This document shows, one piece after another, positions 7,699 to 15,833 of a stretch of 32,144 nt of DNA (the stretch's first letter is position 1; every line of letters begins with the position of its first letter). The notes under the pieces are model-generated. The model saw only the letters and a program-made list of their open reading frames with translations. It was not told the origin of the DNA and did no database searches. A program made the position numbers and the translations under genes. This DNA comes from Sphingomonadales bacterium (GTDB taxonomy: Bacteria; Pseudomonadota; Alphaproteobacteria; Sphingomonadales; Sphingomonadaceae), in the NCBI GenBank assembly GCA_027485485.1, contig JAIXQY010000141.1:1-32144 (forward strand). Reading direction: 5' to 3'.

Positions 7699-9831
7699 TC
7701 ATTTCCCGCCAGCGGCTTCCAGTGCCTGCAATTTCGCCGCCTGCTGGCCAACATAGGCCCGCACCGCTTCCACCTGGGCCGGGTTGTACCAGCGGCTGAA
7801 GGCGATCATGCCATTGGCCTTGAGCGCGCCATCATGCACCACGGCCTTCCAGGCTTCGGCATCGGTCAACACGCCGGAGCGGCGCAGATCGGGCAATATG
7901 CCCGAGGCATGGGCATCGGGGCCATGGCAGAAGGCACAGTTGGCGCTGTAGATGGCGGCGCCTTCACTCACCTGGGCCGGGGTGAACATGTCCTTGGGCG
8001 GATTGGCTGCCGCAAACACCGGTTCGGTTGCCTTTGGCAGGGCCGCCTTGCCGCCCAGCTTGAACACCAGCACCCGGCCATTGCGGGCGTCGCGCGGATC
8101 ATCAAAGGCCGCGGTGAGCGGGAAGGCCCCGCCATACCCAACCATGATCGCCACATATTGCTGGCCCTTCACGGCATAGCTGATGGCCGGCGCGATGATG
8201 CCGGTCTGCGCCTTGAAGTTCCACAGCTTGGTGCCGGTGCTGGCGTTGAAGGCCTGGAAATCGCCGGCGCCATTGCCCTGGAACACCAGGTTGCCGGCGG
8301 TGGCCAGCGTGCCGCCGTTCCACGGACCATCATAGGTGACTTCCCAGGCCGGCTTCTGCGCCACGGGATCCCACGCGATCAGCTTGCCCTTCAACGATGC
8401 CTTGATCGCCTTGAACTGCGCCCGATCGTCCGGCACCGAACCGGCATCGATGTTGATGCCCAGGTTCCACGCGCCTTCGCGCCGTTCAAACCCGGCCTGC
8501 GCCAGATACATCTGCGGGATTTCCTGCGCCGGCAGATAGACGAGGCCGGTGCGCGGGGAAAAGCTCATCGGATGCCAGTTGTGCGCGCCCAGCGGCGACG
8601 GCATCACCAGCGCGCCGGCGGTTCGGAAGCGCGCTTCCGGCACCTCGATCGGGCGGCCGGTCTTCAGGTCTACGCCGGTTGCCCAAGTCTGGGTGGCAAA
8701 GCTCTTGGCCGAAATCAGCTGGCCATTGGAACGGTCGATCACATAGAAAAAGCCGTTCTTCGGCGCCTGCATCAGCACCTTGCGCGGCTTGCCTTCGATC
8801 ATCAGCGTCGACAGGATGATGGGCTGGGTGGCGGTATAATCCCAGGTCTCGCCCGGCGTGCCCTGATAATGCCAGAGATATTCGCCTGTTTCGGGTTTGA
8901 GCGCCAGCACCGACGACGGGAAGAGATTGTCGCCCTTGCCTTCCGAGCGGATCATGTGGTTCCACGGGCTGCCATTGCCCACGCCGATATAGAGCTGATC
9001 CAGCTCCTGATCATAGACGATGGCATCCCAGGCAGTGCCGCCAGCGCCGCCCTTCCAGAATTCGCCAAACCAGGTGGGTGCCGCCTTGCCGGCCAGCACG
9101 CTGTCTGATGCTTCGCCATCGGGGCCGTTGGCCGGATTGCCCGGCACCGTGAAGAAGCGCCATTTCTTCTTGCCGCTCATCGCATCATAGGCGGTGACAT
9201 AGCCGCGCACACCCAGTTCGGCGCCGCCGTTGCCGATGATCACCATGCCCTTCACCACGCGCGGGGCGCCGGTGATCGTGTAAGGCTTGGTGGTATCGGT
9301 GAAGGTTTGCGTGGACCATTTCTGCTTGCCGGTATCGGCATCCAGCGCGATCAACCGGCCATCCAGCGCCGCCACAAACACCAGGCCGTTCCACACCGCG
9401 ACACCGCGATTGACGACATCACAGCAGGCACTGTGGCCGCGCGCCTTGTCCACCTTGGGATCGAAGCGCCACTTCACCTTGCCGGTGACGGCATCCAAAG
9501 CCATCACGTTCGACCAGCTGGTGCTGGTGTACATGGTGCCATCCACCACGATCGGCGTGGCTTCCTGGCCGCGGTTGGTGGGCAGATCGGCATACCAGGC
9601 CAGGCCCAGCTGCTTCACATTGTCGGCGCTGATCTGGGTGAGATCGGCAAAACGCTGCTCGGCATAGCTGCCACCGTGCGTCATCCAGTTGCCCGGCTCG
9701 CTGCGGGCATTGGCCAGCCGCTGCGAATCCACCCCGCGCACACCGCTGCCGGGGCCACCAGAAACGGCACCGGCACCGGCAAGCAGGCTTGCCGTGGCCA
9801 ACAGGCCAACGGCCAGAGTCATTGTGCGCAT
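7699..9831 (-). CDS. PQQ-dependent quinohaemoprotein alcohol dehydrogenase with C-terminal cytochrome c domain
   Basis: This 710-residue periplasmic enzyme has a signal peptide (MRTMTLAVGLLATASLLAGAG), an eight-bladed PQQ propeller, and a cytochrome c domain with CAFCH at residues 632-636 and probable axial Met675. The vicinal disulfide Cys136-Cys137 (HSACCDVV), the calcium-site Glu in NGGAELGVRGY and the catalytic Asp331 in GETWDYTATQP are visible. Thr at position +2 from the catalytic Asp, not Asp, indicates a calcium rather than lanthanide enzyme. It oxidises primary alcohols and passes electrons via haem c to the respiratory chain. GGGGAGA precedes the ATG and a promoter-like pair lies upstream. 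The exact alcohol is not predictable. Confidence 0.95.
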   Translation of the reverse strand: MRTMTLAVGLLATASLLAGAGAVSGGPGSGVRGVDSQRLANARSEPGNWMTHGGSYAEQRFADLTQISADNVKQLGLAWYADLPTNRGQEATPIVVDGTMYTSTSWSNVMALDAVTGKVKWRFDPKVDKARGHSACCDVVNRGVAVWNGLVFVAALDGRLIALDADTGKQKWSTQTFTDTTKPYTITGAPRVVKGMVIIGNGGAELGVRGYVTAYDAMSGKKKWRFFTVPGNPANGPDGEASDSVLAGKAAPTWFGEFWKGGAGGTAWDAIVYDQELDQLYIGVGNGSPWNHMIRSEGKGDNLFPSSVLALKPETGEYLWHYQGTPGETWDYTATQPIILSTLMIEGKPRKVLMQAPKNGFFYVIDRSNGQLISAKSFATQTWATGVDLKTGRPIEVPEARFRTAGALVMPSPLGAHNWHPMSFSPRTGLVYLPAQEIPQMYLAQAGFERREGAWNLGINIDAGSVPDDRAQFKAIKASLKGKLIAWDPVAQKPAWEVTYDGPWNGGTLATAGNLVFQGNGAGDFQAFNASTGTKLWNFKAQTGIIAPAISYAVKGQQYVAIMVGYGGAFPLTAAFDDPRDARNGRVLVFKLGGKAALPKATEPVFAAANPPKDMFTPAQVSEGAAIYSANCAFCHGPDAHASGILPDLRRSGVLTDAEAWKAVVHDGALKANGMIAFSRWYNPAQVEAVRAYVGQQAAKLQALEAAGGK

Positions 9832-9861
9832 GATATTCTCCCCAACACGTCTTTGAAACAG

Positions 9862-9889
9862 AGACTATGGGTGTGGGGGAATGTTGCAA
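9862..9889 (-). promoter_or_regulatory. Candidate promoter of the PQQ alcohol dehydrogenase
   Basis: On the minus strand TTGCAA (9884-9889) and TAGTCT (9862-9867) are 16 bases apart, placing a start about 24 bases before the ATG at 9831. By-eye call only. Confidence 0.45.
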
Positions 9890-9941
9890 GCTTGATATTA
9901 TCGCAGGCCCGCCACCAGAGCGGGCGCGGCGGCCGCCCGGC

Positions 9942-10154
9942 TTACTGGCTGGTGCCGCTGGTCGCCTGGGCAGCAGCGGGCTTGGCCGGAGTCTGCTGCG
10001 CCTGTTCCTGCTTGGCCTTCGCCGCAGCCATCGCCTTGGCCTGGGCCGCCTTGGCCTTGGCCTGCTGCAAATACACGATATCGGCGTGGCGCTGGGCCAG
10101 CACCGGCGTGGCGAGCGTGGCACACAGCACAGCGGCGAGAGCAAGACGGGTCAT
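9942..10154 (-). CDS. Small exported Ala/Lys/Gln-rich protein, unknown function
   Basis: This is a 70-residue protein. It starts with a signal peptide (MTRLALAAVLCATLATPVLA, cleavage after VLA) and the mature part of about 50 residues is almost entirely Ala, Lys, Gln, Met and Pro, with an AKAKAAQAKAMAAAKAKQEQ run predicted to be helical or coiled-coil. AAAGGA seven bases before the ATG at 10154 supports translation. It lies upstream of, and on the same strand as, the PQQ alcohol dehydrogenase, 110 bases away with that gene's own promoter between. No family was recognised. The signal peptide, ribosome site and lack of a competing frame favour a real gene; low complexity makes homology weak evidence. 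Confidence 0.6.
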   Translation of the reverse strand: MTRLALAAVLCATLATPVLAQRHADIVYLQQAKAKAAQAKAMAAAKAKQEQAQQTPAKPAAAQATSGTSQ

Positions 10155-10324
10155 CGCGACATCCTTTCCTTCCATCATTACTGCATCGTAATGTTGCAGA
10201 TCCGGAGAGAAATTTCAAGATCGCGGCAGCAAAAAACGCACAATCGCGCGTTGGCAGCGTCATTTTCGCGGGAACTCCGCCTGAAAATTGCAAAATCCTG
10301 CCAGCAGATGCTGTATCAGCCCTG

Positions 10325-10506
10325 CTAGGCCGGCAGCGGCAGGCTGTTCACCCAGGCGTTGAATGCCACCACCAGCCCGGCCACCACCATCAATATGGCC
10401 TTGGTGCGGTTACCACCCGGCTGCTGCGCCAGCCACACGCCGCCCAGCACCAGCGCCAGCGCCGCCACCAGCGCCAGCCCGGTGATCGGGGTGATCTCGC
10501 CCGGCA

Positions 10507-10507
<1 letters not shown>
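10325..10507 (-). CDS. Small two-helix membrane protein coupled to glpK
   Basis: This 60-residue protein has two hydrophobic segments (about residues 7-27, ITGLALVAALALVLGGVWLA, and 36-52, ILMVVAGLVVAFNAWV) joined by a short polar GGNRTK loop. Its ATG shares one base with the glpK stop codon (TGATG), so it is very likely translated by coupling to glycerol kinase. No known family was recognised. The position suggests a role beside glycerol uptake or metabolism in the membrane, but that is only context; no glpF-like channel was seen in the window, and this protein is far too short to be one. Confidence 0.65.
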
Positions 10508-11985
<1,478 letters not shown>

Positions 11986-12026
11986 GTCGCCTTTTCTATG
12001 GCAGCAAACGCCGTTAGGGAAGGCGC

Positions 12027-13550
12027 GTGAGCGACCTCAACACCATATTTGATCTTGCCATCATCGGCGCCGGCATCAATGGCGCCGGCATCGCCCGGGA
12101 TGCCAGCGGGCGCGGCCTGTCGGTGGCGGTGCTGGATGGCGGCGATATCGGTGGGGCCACCTCATCAGCCTCCACCAAGCTGATCCACGGCGGCCTGCGC
12201 TATCTCGAATATTATGCCTTCGGGCTGGTGCGCAAGGCGCTGGCCGAGCGTGAGGTGCTGCTGGATATCGCGCCGCACATCACCTGGCCGCAGCCCTTCG
12301 TGCTGCCGCACGCGCCGGGCATGCGGCCGGAATGGCTGCTGCGGCTGGGCACCCTGCTGTATGACAATCTGGCCCGCCGCCAGGTGATGCCGGGTTCGGA
12401 ACGCATCGATCTACGCCGGGAACGCGCCGGCCGAGCGCTGTCGAGCGAGTATCGCAACGCCTTCCGCTATTGGGATGGCTGGGTGGATGATGCCCGGCTG
12501 GTGGTGGAAAATCTGAAGGATGCACGGGCGCGGGGCGCGCTGGTGCTGCCGCGCACCCCGGTGACCCGTGCCGAGCGGGTGGACGGGCTGTGGCAGCTCA
12601 CGCTGGGCGAAGGCCGCACGCTGCGCGCCCGCCGGCTGATCAACGCCGCCGGGCCCTGGGCCGAAGATGTGGCCCGCCGGGTGATGGGGCTGAACGATGC
12701 GCCGCCGCTGCGGCTGGTGCAGGGCAGCCATATCGTCACCCGCCGGGTGCATCTGGGCCGCGATGCCTTCATGCTGCAACAGCCCGATGGCCGCATCATC
12801 TTCATCATCCCCTATGAGCGCGACTATTCGTTGATCGGCACCACCGAAGGCGATGTGCAGCGCCCCGAGGATGCGAAGGTGAGTGATGCGGAGGTGAGCT
12901 ATCTGTTGGCTGCCGCCAACCGCTATTTGGCGCGGCCGCTCAGCCATGATGATGTGGTGCACCGCTTTGTTGGCGTGCGCCCGCTGATCCTCGAAACCGG
13001 CAAGGGCGACAAGGAAACCACCCGCGATTACCGGCTGGTCGATCATGCCGGGCTGGACGCGATGACCGTGGTGGGCGGCAAGATCACCACCTATCGCGTG
13101 CTGGCCGAAGATGTGCTGGCCCGCATCGCGCCGCGTTCCAAAGGCTGGACCGGCAGCGCCCCCCTGCCCGGCGGCGCCATCGATCGCCACCGCGGCGAGC
13201 ATGGCCAGACCGCCTTCAAGCGCTGGCTGGAACAGTTGCAGCGCCGCGAAGCCAATTATGATCCCAAGCTGATCAAGCGGCTGGCAATGACCATCGGCGC
13301 GCCCACCGAGGGCCTGCTGGCCGGCGGCCTTGGCCGCAATCTGGGCGGCGTGTTCGAAGCCGAGCTCGATTATTTCCGGGATCAGGAATGGGCCACCAGC
13401 GGCGCTGACGTGCTGTGGCGGCGCACCAAGCTGGGCCTGCATCTGGATGCCGCGGCGCAGGGTGAGGTTGCCCGCTGGTTTGGCGAAGATGCGGCGGCGG
13501 CCACCGAGATCCCGGCCGGCCACCGCTTTGCCCGACCCGGTATCGCCTGA
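12027..13550 (+). CDS. glpD: Aerobic glycerol-3-phosphate dehydrogenase
   Basis: This 507-residue FAD enzyme oxidises sn-glycerol 3-phosphate to dihydroxyacetone phosphate at the inner membrane face, passing electrons to quinone. The N-terminal FAD motif DLAIIGAGINGAGIARDASGRG, the family signature GGATSSASTKLIHGGLRYLE (about residues 43-62), VGVRPLI and VVGGKITTYR are all clear. The start is GTG at 12027 with a GGGAAGG stretch a few bases upstream; it fits the family N-terminus. It is divergent from glpK. No GlpR-type regulator is present in the window. The 3' end lies about 63 bases before a copy of a dispersed repeat. Confidence 0.97.
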   Translation: MSDLNTIFDLAIIGAGINGAGIARDASGRGLSVAVLDGGDIGGATSSASTKLIHGGLRYLEYYAFGLVRKALAEREVLLDIAPHITWPQPFVLPHAPGMRPEWLLRLGTLLYDNLARRQVMPGSERIDLRRERAGRALSSEYRNAFRYWDGWVDDARLVVENLKDARARGALVLPRTPVTRAERVDGLWQLTLGEGRTLRARRLINAAGPWAEDVARRVMGLNDAPPLRLVQGSHIVTRRVHLGRDAFMLQQPDGRIIFIIPYERDYSLIGTTEGDVQRPEDAKVSDAEVSYLLAAANRYLARPLSHDDVVHRFVGVRPLILETGKGDKETTRDYRLVDHAGLDAMTVVGGKITTYRVLAEDVLARIAPRSKGWTGSAPLPGGAIDRHRGEHGQTAFKRWLEQLQRREANYDPKLIKRLAMTIGAPTEGLLAGGLGRNLGGVFEAELDYFRDQEWATSGADVLWRRTKLGLHLDAAAQGEVARWFGEDAAAATEIPAGHRFARPGIA

Positions 13551-13613
13551 GGCGCCCGCTGATGCCGATTGCCAGCTTCAGCGCGCCGCCGGGGCAGCCG
13601 CCGCACTGAATTT

Positions 13614-13722
13614 CCTGTCCTACAGGGGCATTTCGGGCGATGATGTTGGCATCGCTCTTTGAAAATCGGCGTCAAAACAAGGCTGAATCCCGCCGGATTC
13701 GTCAATTGTGTCAAAATTGGCC
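13614..13722 (+). repeat. Dispersed ~110-nt repeat, copy A
   Basis: It begins with CCTGTCCTACAG (13614-13625) and ends with a 49-base block (13674-13722) that matches the reverse complement of 25857-25905 at 44 of 49 positions. The block contains the hairpin GAATCC-CGCC-GGATTC (13685-13700) and the end sequence GTGTCAAAA-TTGGCC. The middle is more divergent and differs in length by six bases from copy B. The last bases form the 3' end, including the stop codon, of the minus-strand membrane protein gene at 13711-14514. Confidence 0.85.
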
Positions 13723-14514
13723 GGGTTCAGCCACGGCGCGGCGATACAGATGCCAGGTGGCATGGCCCAGCACCGGCAGCACCACCAGCAGGCCCAGAAA
13801 CAGCGGCAGCATGGCCAGAAACAGGCCCACCGATATCAGCACCGCCCAGGCCAGCATCACCGCCGCATTGGCCTTCACCACGGCAAAACTGGTGATAATG
13901 GCGCTCAGGAAATCGATGTCGCGGTCCACCAGCATCGGCAGGCTGATCACCGTGGCAGCATAAAAGCCCAGCGCGATCATGCCGCCCACCGCGCCGCCGA
14001 TCAGCAGCATGGTGGCGCCGGCCGGGCTGAACAGAAACGCCAGCGATTCAGGCTTCTCGGTCGATTCGGCCATCGCGACGGCAAAAATGCCGTGGGCAAT
14101 CATCAGCCAGAAGCCGAAGGCGACAAACAGCACCACCCCCATGGCCAGCAACTGCTGATCACCACGGCCCTTCACCGCCGCCAGCACCGGCGGCCACCGC
14201 AAGGCCAGCCCACACTGCCGCCGCCGGCTCACCTCATAAAGGCCCACGGCGCAAAACGGCGCCAGCAACGGAAAGCCGGCCGCCGCCGGGATGAGGGAAA
14301 ACAGGTCGCCCCGGCCGGCCATCACCCAGGTCAACGCCAGGCCAACCACGACATAGACCATCGCAAAGCCAAGGCCAAAGCCCGGATGGGCCCGGAAATC
14401 GCGCCAGCCTGCCGCCAGCGCGGCCTGCAGATCAGCCAGGCCAAGATTGGTCGCGACCTGCTGCTGCAACGCCTGTGTCGTGCCGGCGGCTGCTGGCGAT
14501 TTGGCAATGGCCAT
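13711..14514 (-). CDS. DUF2189-like integral membrane protein
   Basis: This 267-residue protein has about six hydrophobic segments (for example FAMVYVVVGLALTWVMAG, LAMGVVLFVAFGFWLMI, TMLLIGGAVGGMIALGFYAA, NAAVMLAWAVLISVGLFLAMLPLFLGLLVVLPVLGH). The pattern RDFRAHPGFGLGFA, LLAPFCAVGLYEVSRR and MLVDRDIDFLSAIITSFAVVKAN resembles the DUF2189 family of alphaproteobacterial membrane proteins, whose biochemical role is not established. GGGGGGAG six bases before the ATG sets the start. A TGA-N6-TCA palindrome lies 50 bases upstream and may bring CRP/FNR-type control. The last codons and the stop lie inside a dispersed repeat, so its C-terminus may have been altered by repeat insertion. Confidence 0.8.
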   Translation of the reverse strand: MAIAKSPAAAGTTQALQQQVATNLGLADLQAALAAGWRDFRAHPGFGLGFAMVYVVVGLALTWVMAGRGDLFSLIPAAAGFPLLAPFCAVGLYEVSRRRQCGLALRWPPVLAAVKGRGDQQLLAMGVVLFVAFGFWLMIAHGIFAVAMAESTEKPESLAFLFSPAGATMLLIGGAVGGMIALGFYAATVISLPMLVDRDIDFLSAIITSFAVVKANAAVMLAWAVLISVGLFLAMLPLFLGLLVVLPVLGHATWHLYRRAVAEPGQF

Positions 14515-14563
14515 GGCGCGCTCCCCCCAACTTCGCCCTGTTCGGCGTCTGTTGGCGGGTATG

Positions 14564-14577
14564 GTGACGCAGATCAC
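14564..14577. promoter_or_regulatory. CRP/FNR-type half-site palindrome
   Basis: GTGA-CGCAGA-TCAC is a perfect inverted repeat with the TGA-N6-TCA core and spacing of CRP/FNR-family operators. It lies about 50 bases upstream of the DUF2189-like gene start, a plausible activator position. A single site by eye; the regulator is unknown. Confidence 0.4.
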
Positions 14578-14596
14578 GCCAACCAGCAAGCCGTGA

Positions 14597-15571
14597 TCAA
14601 AGCGCGCCCGCCTCCGTGAGGCAGGAGAGCAGCACCTCAGGATCGATATTGCCGCCCGACAATGTGGCGATCACCGTCTTGCCCGCCACGTCCAGCTTGC
14701 CGGCCAGAAGCGCCGCCAGCGTCACGCTTCCGCCCGGTTCCACCACCAGCTTCAGTTCGCGGAAGGCAAAGGCCACGGCCCGCGCCACTTCCGCCTCACT
14801 CACCGCCACACCGGTGGCGCCGTGGTGGCGCAGGGTTTCAAAGGTGATATCGGCCATCACCAGCGTTTGCAGCGCGTCGCAGCGGGTGGGGCCGGGATTG
14901 GTGACCGGCAATATGCGCCCGGCGGCCAGGCTGCGGCAGACATCATCATAGCCTTCGGGTTCCACCACCACGATCGGCAACTGGCTGCCCGCCGCAAAAC
15001 CGCCCGACAGGCCGCCACCGCCACAGCAGGTGAGCACCAGGTCCGCCGTTTCCCCCTTGGCCGCCAGATCTTCCACGGCCTCCAGCCCAGCCGTTCCCTG
15101 GCCGGCGATGATGAGCGGATCGGCAAAGGGCGGCACGATGATCGCGCCGCGCGCTTCGGCAATGCCGGCGGCAATGGTCTCGCGGGCTTCGGTCAGCCGG
15201 TCATAGAACACCACCTCGGCGCCATCGGCGCGGGTGCGTTCTACCTTCAGTTTCGGCGCATCGGCGGGCATCACGATCACCGCCGGCATGCCCAGCAGCC
15301 TGGCGGCCCTCGCCACGCCCTGCGCATGATTGCCCGATGAATAGGCAACCACGCCACCAAGCCGGCCTTCGGGCGGAATTGCCAGCAAGCGATTCATGGC
15401 GCCGCGAAACTTGAAGCTGCCGGTGTGTTGCAGATTCTCCGCCTTGAACCACACGCGCCCGCCGCAGATCGCATCCAGCGCGGCGCTGTTGATCAACGGG
15501 GTGCGCACCGGCCAGGCGCCAAGGCGATTTGCCGCGGCCAGGACATCGTCATGCAGAATCGGCGAAGTCAT
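14597..15571 (-). CDS. PLP-dependent threonine/serine dehydratase (fold type II)
   Basis: This 324-residue enzyme matches short catabolic threonine ammonia-lyases and serine racemases, without a C-terminal ACT domain. PLP-binding Lys54 lies in TGSFKFRGAMN, the substrate loop SSGNHAQGVA follows, and the phosphate-binding glycine loop CCGGGGLSGG is present. The C-terminal LSGGNIDPE is also typical. It deaminates threonine to 2-oxobutyrate (or serine to pyruvate) in the cytoplasm. Lack of a regulatory domain argues against a classical feedback-regulated IlvA, although ilvD is in the same window. It is divergent from the ornithine decarboxylase gene across a palindrome-rich region. The substrate preference cannot be read from sequence. 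Confidence 0.9.
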   Translation of the reverse strand: MTSPILHDDVLAAANRLGAWPVRTPLINSAALDAICGGRVWFKAENLQHTGSFKFRGAMNRLLAIPPEGRLGGVVAYSSGNHAQGVARAARLLGMPAVIVMPADAPKLKVERTRADGAEVVFYDRLTEARETIAAGIAEARGAIIVPPFADPLIIAGQGTAGLEAVEDLAAKGETADLVLTCCGGGGLSGGFAAGSQLPIVVVEPEGYDDVCRSLAAGRILPVTNPGPTRCDALQTLVMADITFETLRHHGATGVAVSEAEVARAVAFAFRELKLVVEPGGSVTLAALLAGKLDVAGKTVIATLSGGNIDPEVLLSCLTEAGAL

Positions 15572-15590
15572 TGAAAAAGCGCCCTTTCAC

Positions 15591-15660
15591 AAATTTGTCA
15601 CAACTGTGGCAAGCCTTTGAAAGGCCAAGCCAAAACCAGCATTGCCACTGTAACAAATTT
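15591..15660. promoter_or_regulatory. Divergent control region with two operator-like palindromes
   Basis: A near-palindrome TTGTCACAACTGTGGCAA (15595-15612) and a related TTGCCACTGTAACAA (15642-15656) flank a GCCTTTGAAAGGC hairpin. As a whole the two arms (15591-15612 and 15642-15660) are reverse complements apart from one mismatch and a three-base insertion. The region lies between the divergent dehydratase (start 15571) and decarboxylase (start 15834) genes. It is likely an operator pair or a transcript hairpin; the regulator is unknown. Confidence 0.5.
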
Positions 15661-15833
15661 CTTCTTTACACATGGGGGCAGAGACCATAGGTAGCGCGCC
15701 GCTGCCCCATGGGACTTCCACCGCAAGGCAGCTTTGGTGTCAATGCCGGCGACCGGCCGAGAAGGTTCCGCAAGGGATCATCCCGACAAGCGCGCAGCAT
15801 TGTCATACTTTGCCCACCCGGAGGTCCCTTGAG
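15661..15833 (+). promoter_or_regulatory. Long structured leader of the ornithine decarboxylase gene (speF-motif candidate)
   Basis: About 170 bases precede the decarboxylase start without a supported gene. A hairpin CATGGGGGCAG (15671-15681) with CTGCCCCATG (15702-15711) and a smaller GCCGG/CCGGC hairpin near 15755-15768 are visible, and the ribosome site GGAGG lies at its 3' end. Alphaproteobacterial ornithine decarboxylase genes are known to carry the conserved speF RNA motif upstream, and this leader is in the right place. The match to that motif was not tested. Confidence 0.4.

Noticed and set aside
7699-9831. Lanthanide-dependent (XoxF/ExaF-like) alcohol dehydrogenase
   Set aside because: The residue two positions after the catalytic Asp331 is Thr (WDYT), not the Asp that marks lanthanide enzymes.
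13560-13620. Intrinsic terminator right after glpD
   Set aside because: Only weak hairpins without a T run are present; the nearest strong hairpin belongs to the dispersed repeat.
15672-15833. N-terminal extension of the ornithine decarboxylase starting at 15672
   Set aside because: The extension has no family counterpart, runs through a hairpin-rich leader, and lies before a good GGAGG site.
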